From Rhodoferax sp. (GTDB lineage Bacteria; Pseudomonadota; Gammaproteobacteria; Burkholderiales; Burkholderiaceae_C), in contig JAIFMR010000135.1 in assembly GCA_020048255.1 (NCBI GenBank), positions 1-19,633 on the forward strand: a DNA stretch of 19,633 nucleotides. Direction: 5' to 3'. The notes below the pieces were generated by a model. It saw nothing but the letters and a program-made list of their open reading frames with translations. It searched no databases and was not told the DNA's origin. This document shows, piece by piece, positions 13,827 through 19,633 of the stretch. How positions within the stretch are numbered: position 1 is the stretch's first letter; every line of letters starts with the position of its first letter. Position numbers and translations under genes: made by a program.

Positions 13827-14835
13827 GGGTGCCACCCCGTTGAAGCCGCTGTTGTCCGCGCAAGATGCCCTGGCAGATCAGCCGCCCGGTTTGCTGGATC
13901 ACCCCTTGCCATGGCTGCCCGCGTGCCTGGTGTTGCTTGGCCTGCTGCTGCTCCCCGTGCTGGCATGGGCTCTGAAAGAAGACTTTTACATTGGCGTGGC
14001 CAGCCGGATTCTGATTTTTGCACTGGCCGCAACCAGCCTGAATTTGATCCTGGGTTTTGGCGGTATGGTCAGTTTTGGCCACGCGGCCTTCGTGGGTGTG
14101 GGCGCGTATGCGGTGGGCATCTTGATGCACCACGGTGTCACTTCAGCCTGGCTGGCCTGGCCGGTAGCGGTTTTGGCCGGAGGCTTATTTGCCCTGGTGA
14201 TAGGGGCGATCAGCCTGCGCACCAAGGGGGTCTACTTCATCATGATCACCCTGGCGTTTGCCCAGATGCTGTACTACCTGATGACCTCGCTGAAAACCTA
14301 TGGCGGCGACGATGGCTTGCCGCTGGCGGGTCGCTCGGTGCTGGGCTGGGGCCTGGACCTGAGCCAGGACAGCGCGTTTTATTACCTGGTGCTGGCGCTG
14401 TCGGCGGGGGTGTTTCTGGTGGTGCAGCGGCTGCTGAATGCGCCGTTTGGCCACGCGCTGCAGGCGATTCGCGAAAACGAAGCGCGCATGCTGGCCATCG
14501 GTTTTGCGGTGTACCGCTTCAAGCTGATGGCCTTCACGCTTGCCGGGGCACTGGCTGGCTTGGCTGGCGCGCTGTTGGCCAACCAGGGCGGTTTTGTCAG
14601 CCCATCCATGATGCATTGGGGCCAATCTGGCCTGCTGATGGTCATGGTGATTCTGGGGGGCGTCGGGCGCTTGTATGGCGGCTTGGTCGGGGCGGTGGTG
14701 TTTTTGGTGCTGGAAGAAGCGCTGAGCGCCTACACCATCCATTGGCAATTGGGCTTGGGGGCTTTGTTGCTGGCCGTGGTGTTGCTCGCCCCCAACGGGC
14801 TCTTGAGTCTGTGGCGTGAGAAGGCGCGCGCATGA
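13819..14835 (+). CDS. LIV-type ABC transporter permease (LivM family)
   Basis: 338 residues, hydrophobic, second channel subunit. Family marks are NLILGFGGMVSFGHAAFVGVGAYAVG, the RTKGVYFIMITLAFAQMLYY segment, the cytoplasmic coupling loop AIRENEARMLAIGF, and the late GGVGRLYGGLVGAVVF segment. A soluble N-terminal extension of about 35 residues precedes the first helix. ATG 13819 was chosen over 13801: the former overlaps the previous stop by 8 bp and leaves a conventional N-terminus, though the longer start cannot be excluded. The stop overlaps the next gene's start as ATGA at 14832-14835. Confidence 0.95.
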   Translation: MDEGATPLKPLLSAQDALADQPPGLLDHPLPWLPACLVLLGLLLLPVLAWALKEDFYIGVASRILIFALAATSLNLILGFGGMVSFGHAAFVGVGAYAVGILMHHGVTSAWLAWPVAVLAGGLFALVIGAISLRTKGVYFIMITLAFAQMLYYLMTSLKTYGGDDGLPLAGRSVLGWGLDLSQDSAFYYLVLALSAGVFLVVQRLLNAPFGHALQAIRENEARMLAIGFAVYRFKLMAFTLAGALAGLAGALLANQGGFVSPSMMHWGQSGLLMVMVILGGVGRLYGGLVGAVVFLVLEEALSAYTIHWQLGLGALLLAVVLLAPNGLLSLWREKARA

Positions 14836-15596
14836 CGCACAGCACCTTGTTGCATGTGGAGGGGCTGGTCAAGCGTTTTGGCGGCTTGGTGGCCACGGAC
14901 CATGCGCACCTGCAGGTGCTGGCGGGTGAAATTCATGCCTTGATTGGTCCCAATGGCGCTGGCAAGACCACCCTGATTCACCTCATGTCCGGCGTGCTGG
15001 CGCCCAACGCCGGCCGGATTCATTTTGATGGCATCGACATCACCCACATGACCCTGCCCGCGCGTGTCAGTCACGGCTTGGCTCGCTCGTATCAGATCAC
15101 CAGTATTTTCAAGCGCCTGTCGGTGCTGGATAACATCGCCCTGGCGGTGCAAGCCCACGCCGGCCACAGTTTTGATTTTTGGCGAGCTGCACGGCGCGAT
15201 ACCGAGCGTTACGCCCTGGCCGCCGAAGTGGTGGAGCGGGTCGGCCTGGCTGCGCAGATACAGCGACTCGCCGGTGCCCTGTCACACGGCGAGCAGCGTC
15301 AGCTTGAAGTGGGGCTGGCCTTGGCGACGCGGCCCAAGCTCCTGTTGTTGGACGAGCCCATGGCCGGCATGGGGCCGGACGAATCCGAGCGCATGGTCAG
15401 CCTGCTGCAAAGCCTGCGCGGTGAAACCACGATGCTGCTGGTGGAACACGACATGAACGCGGTGTTTCGGCTGGCGGACCGCATTTCGACCCTGGTGTAT
15501 GGCAAGGTCATCGCCTGTGGCACCCCGGATGACATCCGCGCCCACCCCGAGGTTCGCGCGGCTTATCTGGGTGACGATGCCGAGGAAGCCTTATGA
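14832..15596 (+). CDS. LIV-type ABC transporter ATPase (LivG family)
   Basis: 254 residues, cytoplasmic nucleotide-binding subunit. Walker A GPNGAGKTT is at 39-47, the signature SHGEQ at about 151-155, Walker B LLLLDEP at about 170-176, and the switch histidine is H206 in VEHDM. All catalytic elements are intact. SHGEQ in place of the more usual SGGEQ is common in the LivG branch. It is translationally coupled to both neighbours through 4-bp ATGA overlaps (14832 and 15593). It pairs with the second ATPase to power uptake through the two permeases. Confidence 0.96.
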   Translation: MTHSTLLHVEGLVKRFGGLVATDHAHLQVLAGEIHALIGPNGAGKTTLIHLMSGVLAPNAGRIHFDGIDITHMTLPARVSHGLARSYQITSIFKRLSVLDNIALAVQAHAGHSFDFWRAARRDTERYALAAEVVERVGLAAQIQRLAGALSHGEQRQLEVGLALATRPKLLLLDEPMAGMGPDESERMVSLLQSLRGETTMLLVEHDMNAVFRLADRISTLVYGKVIACGTPDDIRAHPEVRAAYLGDDAEEAL

Positions 15597-16303
15597 CTGC
15601 GCTGCTGGAAGTCGACAACCTGCAGACGGCTTATGGCGCCAGCCAGGTGTTGTTTGGTCTGAGTTTGGTCGTCCAGGCCGGTGAGGTGGCCACCCTGCTG
15701 GGGCGCAATGGCATGGGCAAAACAACCACGGTGCGCTCGATACTGGGGCTGACGCGGCCTCAGGGTGGCACGGTGCGCTTTCGCGGTGAACGCATCGACA
15801 CCCTGGCGCCCGACCGCATTGCCCGCATGGGGATGGCGGTGGTGCCCGAGGGGCGGCAGATTTTCCCTAATTTGTCGGTGCAAGAGAATTTGCTGGCGTT
15901 TGCCGCCAACCGCAACGGCTCGGCCAGTCCGTGGTCTTTGGACACCGTGTTTGCGCTGTTCCCCCGGCTGATTGAACGCCGGCGCAATATGGGTAACCAA
16001 CTGTCAGGTGGCGAGCAGCAAATGCTGGCGATCGGCCGTGCACTCATGACCAACCCGTATTTGCTGATTCTGGACGAGGCCACAGAAGGGCTGGCGCCGT
16101 TGGTGCGTGAAGAAATCTGGCTGTGCCTGGACCGCTTGCGCGCGCAGGGTCAAACCATTTTGATCATCGATAAATACGTACAGCGGCTGATGCGTCTGGC
16201 CAACCACCACACGGTGATTGAGCGGGGTCAGGTGGTGTGGCGGGGTGACTCGGCGCAGCTTGGCGCTGACCCCGGGCTGTGGCAGCGCTATATTGGCGTT
16301 TGA
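15593..16303 (+). CDS. LIV-type ABC transporter ATPase (LivF family)
   Basis: 236 residues, second ATPase subunit. Walker A GRNGMGKTT is at 37-45, the Q-loop region near VVPEGRQIFPNLSV, the signature LSGGEQ at 137-142, and Walker B LLILDEA at about 157-163. The switch region reads ILIIDKYVQ, with D193-K194 where LivF proteins usually have Glu-Gln or Glu-His, so the canonical H-loop residue is absent. Such asymmetric changes occur in heterodimeric ABC ATPases, and similar IDK sequences may be normal in aromatic-type members. The gene ends 38 bp before the hydrolase gene. Confidence 0.95.
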   Translation: MTALLEVDNLQTAYGASQVLFGLSLVVQAGEVATLLGRNGMGKTTTVRSILGLTRPQGGTVRFRGERIDTLAPDRIARMGMAVVPEGRQIFPNLSVQENLLAFAANRNGSASPWSLDTVFALFPRLIERRRNMGNQLSGGEQQMLAIGRALMTNPYLLILDEATEGLAPLVREEIWLCLDRLRAQGQTILIIDKYVQRLMRLANHHTVIERGQVVWRGDSAQLGADPGLWQRYIGV

Positions 16304-16341
16304 GCCGCCAACCCCATTTTCTTGATGCGTACCTAAGACCG

Positions 16342-17220
16342 ATGAAACCACTCTACCGAGATTTTGAAACCCAAGCGCAGATTGATGCGCAGTACAACCC
16401 GTCCATGTACTTGCCAGATGCTACCGCGCCGGGTCGGCATTACACCCAGCGCTCAGCCCAGGCGCGTGTGCAGTTGCGCTGTCTGCTGGATGTGCCCTAT
16501 GGCCCCACGCGGGCTGAGACGCTGGATATTTTCCCGGCGGATGCGCCCAACGCCCCGGTGTTTGTCTTCATCCATGGAGGTTACTGGCGGGCGTTGTCCT
16601 CCAAAGAGTTCAGCTGTGTGGCGCTGGGCTTGCAGCCCTTGGGCATCACCACGGTGGTGGTCAACTATGCGCTGTGTCCGCAGGTGACGATTGACGAAAT
16701 CACGCGCCAAGTGCGGGCTGCCGTGGCTTGGACTTACCGGCATATTGCTGAGCACGGCGGTGACCCGGCACGCATCGCTTTGGGCGGCCACTCGGCCGGT
16801 GCGCACCTCACGGCCATGGGCCTGCAGACCGATTGGGCGCAGGACTATGGTTTGCCACCCGACCCGCTGGCGGCCGCGGTGCTGGTCAGCGGGGTGTATG
16901 ACATTGCACCGCTGCGCTACAGCTACTTGCAGCCGATGATTCAGCTCGACGACGGCATCATCCGCCGCAACTCCCCGGCGTTTGCCGTGCGGCCGTGTCG
17001 CACGCCCATCTGGGTCAATTGGGGCGATCAGGAGACGCCTGAGTTTGCACGCCAGTCGCAGCTGTTCCACGACGCTTGGCAGATGCACGGCAACCAGAGC
17101 GAACTCAGTGCCTTACCGGCTGCAGATCATTACCTGGGTATTCACGGGTTCGAACACGCGCAAGGTCATTTGAGCCAATGGCTGGCCCGTCAATTGGGCG
17201 TGGTGCCGCTGGCAGGCTGA
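16342..17220 (+). CDS. Alpha/beta hydrolase, kynurenine formamidase-like
   Basis: 292 residues, cytoplasmic, no signal peptide. The oxyanion-hole motif HGGYWRA is at 78-84 and the nucleophile elbow GGHSAGAHL places the serine at 151. The histidine is likely H263 in ADHYLGIHGF, and the acid is D229 or E231 in WGDQETPEF. This layout matches the arylformamidase/BD-FAE esterase group, which hydrolyses N-formylkynurenine or small aryl esters. The start MKPLYRDFETQAQIDAQYNP fits burkholderial relatives; an in-frame start at 16279 would overlap the ATPase gene. Lying 38 bp after the transporter genes, it probably acts on the imported compound. It ends 5 bp from the convergent carbonic anhydrase stop. 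Confidence 0.9.
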   Translation: MKPLYRDFETQAQIDAQYNPSMYLPDATAPGRHYTQRSAQARVQLRCLLDVPYGPTRAETLDIFPADAPNAPVFVFIHGGYWRALSSKEFSCVALGLQPLGITTVVVNYALCPQVTIDEITRQVRAAVAWTYRHIAEHGGDPARIALGGHSAGAHLTAMGLQTDWAQDYGLPPDPLAAAVLVSGVYDIAPLRYSYLQPMIQLDDGIIRRNSPAFAVRPCRTPIWVNWGDQETPEFARQSQLFHDAWQMHGNQSELSALPAADHYLGIHGFEHAQGHLSQWLARQLGVVPLAG

Positions 17221-17225
17221 AACGC

Positions 17226-18467
17226 TTATTGCGCGTTGCGCACCGGGCGGCTATTGACTGGCTGCACTGGCCGGGCGTTGCTCGGGTAGAGCTGTTGAAA
17301 CAGCCGCAACTGTTCCTTGCTGATTTGTGTGGGTTGCTTCAGCACCATCCACAGCACACCTTCGGTGCAGGGCGGTGTGGTGAGTGAACCCATGAATTGG
17401 TAGTAGCGCTGGTCTTTGGGCAGCAACTCGTTCATGTTGACAAGTTCGGCCGGCATGCGCACCTTGTCGCTCACGTCCAGCGGCATATAGGTCCAGACCT
17501 TGTCAATGAGTGTGTTGGCCACACCGGGGTCCAGTAACACGGCCACCACCGCGAGTTGCCCCTCAGAGTTTTTGTGCACCAGATGTGCCACCATGGCGTA
17601 GTTGCGGTAGTTCACCTGTTCTTCGGAGGGGGTGTGAAAGTGGAACTGCAGCAGCGTGTAGGTCGAGCCGCGCACCGTGAGTGTGTTGTTGCCCTGCAGG
17701 TCCACTTGGATGGTGTGGCCATTGTTGGTGACCGAAGCATTGGAAGGGTTGTAGTTGAACTGCAGCGGCTCGGCCGGGCCTTGCAGGGTGCCCGTGTCCT
17801 CAATGTTGATGGGGGACTGGCGTTTGCCAATGGCGCACACATTGAACTCGGGTTTGAGCTTGCCCCAAGCCTGTGGGCCGGTTTCCCCGGAGTAAGACCA
17901 ATGCACTTCGCCACCGTGACCGCCATTGTCATGGACTTGTGCTGTGGTTTCATGGCCGGTCAGGGCGGCGGCCCGGGCCTTGATGTAATCGCGGCTGGCG
18001 CGTGGGTTGATGGCGGGTCCATGCACAGCGGGGCGGGCAACGGCAGCCATGGGGCGAGCCACAGCGGGCACGACAGGAGTGGCGTGGGCCTCTGCAGCCG
18101 GGGTGGCTTTGCCCGCTGTCTTGGTCGGTGCCTCGGGTTTGTCGGTGATCACCAGCGTTAATTTCTTGCGGTCGATCAGGTTGTCTTTCAGGGCCTTTTT
18201 CAGGTCGACAGCGATTTCTGAACCTTCGGCTTCTGAAGCTGCTGCGGTCTTTTTGGGCGTGGCCTTTTGGGCCGATGCAGCAGGTTTGGCGGCGTGATCG
18301 GTGGCTGCCGCATGGTCGGCAGCGCTTGCAGCAGACCAGGTTCCCGCACACAGAGCTATGGCAAAGCTGGCAAGCATCACCCGGTACAACTCAGGGTGGC
18401 GTGGCCACACAGATGCGCCAGACAGTGGGGTGTGCCGGGCAAATAAGGGTGTGCGTTGTGTTTTCAT
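17226..18467 (-). CDS. Secreted alpha-type carbonic anhydrase with long linker
   Basis: 413 residues from ATG 18467. Hydrates CO2 to bicarbonate with a zinc-bound hydroxide; the location should be the periplasm. A hydrophobic signal segment (MLASFAIALCAGTWSAASA) lies at about residues 31-49 after an unusually long basic lead, so a later start at this Met is possible. Residues 50-185 are an Ala/Pro/Lys/His-rich linker. The catalytic domain covers about 188-395. Zinc ligands are H276 and H278 in FHFHTPSEE and H295 in AHLVH. The proton-shuttle histidine is in NNGHTIQ, the Thr gate in SLTTPPC, and a cysteine pair (NVCAIGKRQSPINI and TTPPC) probably forms a disulfide. The Glu that usually precedes the third ligand by two positions is Val. 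It is convergent with the hydrolase and divergent from ruvB. Confidence 0.93.
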   Translation of the reverse strand: MKTQRTPLFARHTPLSGASVWPRHPELYRVMLASFAIALCAGTWSAASAADHAAATDHAAKPAASAQKATPKKTAAASEAEGSEIAVDLKKALKDNLIDRKKLTLVITDKPEAPTKTAGKATPAAEAHATPVVPAVARPMAAVARPAVHGPAINPRASRDYIKARAAALTGHETTAQVHDNGGHGGEVHWSYSGETGPQAWGKLKPEFNVCAIGKRQSPINIEDTGTLQGPAEPLQFNYNPSNASVTNNGHTIQVDLQGNNTLTVRGSTYTLLQFHFHTPSEEQVNYRNYAMVAHLVHKNSEGQLAVVAVLLDPGVANTLIDKVWTYMPLDVSDKVRMPAELVNMNELLPKDQRYYQFMGSLTTPPCTEGVLWMVLKQPTQISKEQLRLFQQLYPSNARPVQPVNSRPVRNAQ

Positions 18468-18581
18468 GTCGGGAGCGGGCGGCGTCAAGGACCCAAAAAT
18501 AGTCTGATGTCATCTTATCGGCAAAAATTCATGCTGGCTTGAACGCTATAGTGCCAGCTTCACCCTGAACCCGAGCCCCCC

Positions 18582-19633
18582 GTGAGCATTCAAACCGATG
18601 ACTTCGCCGCCGCGCCACCCAAGCGCGTCGTCTCCAACGCCCCCGCATCGCCCAACGAAGAGGCCATCGAGCGCGCGCTGCGGCCCAAATTGCTGGACGA
18701 TTATGTGGGCCAAGCAAAGGCGCGCGAGCAGCTCGAGATTTTCATCAGCGCCGCCAAAATGCGCGATGAGGCGCTGGACCATGTGCTGTTGTTTGGCCCG
18801 CCAGGTTTGGGCAAAACCACCCTGAGCCACATCATTGCCCACGAGCTCGGTGTCAACTTGCGTCAAACCAGTGGCCCAGTGCTGGAAAAGCCCAAAGATC
18901 TGGCCGCCTTGCTGACCAATCTGGAAAAGAACGATGTGCTGTTCATTGATGAGATCCACCGCCTGAGCCCGGTGGTGGAAGAAATCTTGTACCCCGCGCT
19001 GGAGGACTACAAGATCGACATCATGATCGGTGAAGGTCCGGCGGCACGCTCCATCAAACTTGACTTGCAGCCCTTTACCCTGGTGGGCGCCACGACCCGT
19101 GCCGGCATGCTGACCAACCCCCTGCGAGATCGCTTTGGCATCGTGGCGAGGCTGGAGTTCTATACCCCTGAGGAACTGGCCCGCATCGTCAAGCGCAGCG
19201 CCGGGTTGCTGAATGTCCCCACCGATGAAAAAGGCGGGTTTGAAATTGCCCGGCGCTCACGCGGCACGCCGCGCATTGCCAACCGCTTGCTGCGCCGGGT
19301 GCGCGACTATGCCGATGTCAAAGGTGTGGGTGAAATCACCCTGGACATTGCCAACCGCGCCCTGGCCATGCTGGACGTGGACCCGCAGGGCTTTGACCTG
19401 ATGGACCGCAAACTGCTGGAGGCGGTGATTCACCGGTTTGACGGTGGGCCGGTCGGGCTGGACAACATTGCCGCCAGCATTGGAGAAGAGCGTGAAACCA
19501 TTGAAGACGTGATCGAACCCTACTTGATTCAGCAGGGCTATTTGCAGCGCACGCCGCGTGGTCGGATTGCCACGCTGGCGGCGTATCGGCATCTGGGTGT
19601 GACACCACCAGCCCAGCATGCGGGCGGTGGGGA
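18582..19633 (+). CDS. ruvB: Holliday junction DNA helicase RuvB (3' end cut by window edge)
   Basis: AAA+ hexameric motor that drives branch migration with RuvA. The frame is open from GTG 18582 to the window end, giving 350 complete codons, so only the last few residues should be missing. The GTG start gives the burkholderial N-terminus MSIQTDDFAAAPPKRVV. Walker A is GPPGLGKTT (72-80), Walker B DEIH (123-126), sensor TTRAG (171-175), and the arginine-finger region PLRDRFGI (180-187). The C-terminal winged-helix region continues to PRGRIATLAAYRHLG. No adjacent ruvA or ruvC; ruvA is about 10 kb upstream. TATAGT at 18547-18552 could be a -10 element, but no good -35 accompanies it. Confidence 0.98.
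   Translation, partial: MSIQTDDFAAAPPKRVVSNAPASPNEEAIERALRPKLLDDYVGQAKAREQLEIFISAAKMRDEALDHVLLFGPPGLGKTTLSHIIAHELGVNLRQTSGPVLEKPKDLAALLTNLEKNDVLFIDEIHRLSPVVEEILYPALEDYKIDIMIGEGPAARSIKLDLQPFTLVGATTRAGMLTNPLRDRFGIVARLEFYTPEELARIVKRSAGLLNVPTDEKGGFEIARRSRGTPRIANRLLRRVRDYADVKGVGEITLDIANRALAMLDVDPQGFDLMDRKLLEAVIHRFDGGPVGLDNIAASIGEERETIEDVIEPYLIQQGYLQRTPRGRIATLAAYRHLGVTPPAQHAGGG

Noticed and set aside
13911..14819. 302-codon frame overlapping the second permease gene in another phase
   Set aside because: Product is Gly/Arg-rich and unlike a protein; the permease frame has all family motifs and overlapping start/stop codons with its neighbours.
17221..17225. Terminator between the convergent hydrolase and carbonic anhydrase genes
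   Set aside because: Only 5 bp separate the stop codons and no hairpin with a T-tract was seen at the ends of either gene.

Overview
The window looks like chromosomal core DNA of a GC-rich Burkholderiales bacterium, most likely Comamonadaceae (Rhodoferax/Polaromonas-like). This is inferred from the FtsZ, LpxC, PhoH, YbeY, RuvA and RuvB sequence style, a polyhydroxyalkanoate phasin, a LIV-type transporter with an adjacent alpha/beta hydrolase, and the ftsZ-to-lpxC order at the end of a division/cell-wall cluster. No rRNA, tRNA, CRISPR array, prophage or complete insertion sequence was seen.

Left part (1-5785): the 3' two-thirds or more of ftsZ, then a small secreted four-cysteine protein of unknown family. 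Convergent to it is a large soluble regulator with a cyclase-homology domain, an NB-ARC-type ATPase and TPR repeats. Divergent from the regulator comes lpxC, followed by an unannotated 58-residue membrane protein. A perfect 17-bp hairpin with U-tracts on both sides closes this block and the phasin gene that faces it.

Middle (5873-8667): phasin (minus), ybeY and phoH (minus, the usual phoH-ybeY pair with an imperfect palindrome between them), and ruvA divergent from phoH.

Signal block (8728-11475): three plus-strand genes with short gaps. They are an ABM-fold monooxygenase-like protein, a cobalamin-binding protein carrying the W-x9-E-H signature of CarH-type B12 photoreceptors, and a soluble PAS-like histidine kinase. 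The close linkage of the last two suggests a B12-based, possibly light-responsive, sensor feeding a kinase. No response regulator is present in the window. This is the most interesting part.

Transport block (11532-17220): a complete LIV/aromatic-type ABC importer (binding protein, two permeases, two ATPases) with overlapping start/stop codons, followed by a kynurenine-formamidase-like alpha/beta hydrolase. Between the binding-protein gene and the first permease gene lies a 157-bp imperfect palindrome flanked by CTAAG direct repeats, probably a MITE-like insertion. Removing it restores a normal short operon spacer with its ribosome binding site.

Right end (17226-19633): a secreted alpha-type carbonic anhydrase with a long Ala/Pro/Lys linker (minus strand), and ruvB (plus, nearly complete, cut by the window end). 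ruvB is separated from ruvA by about 10 kb.
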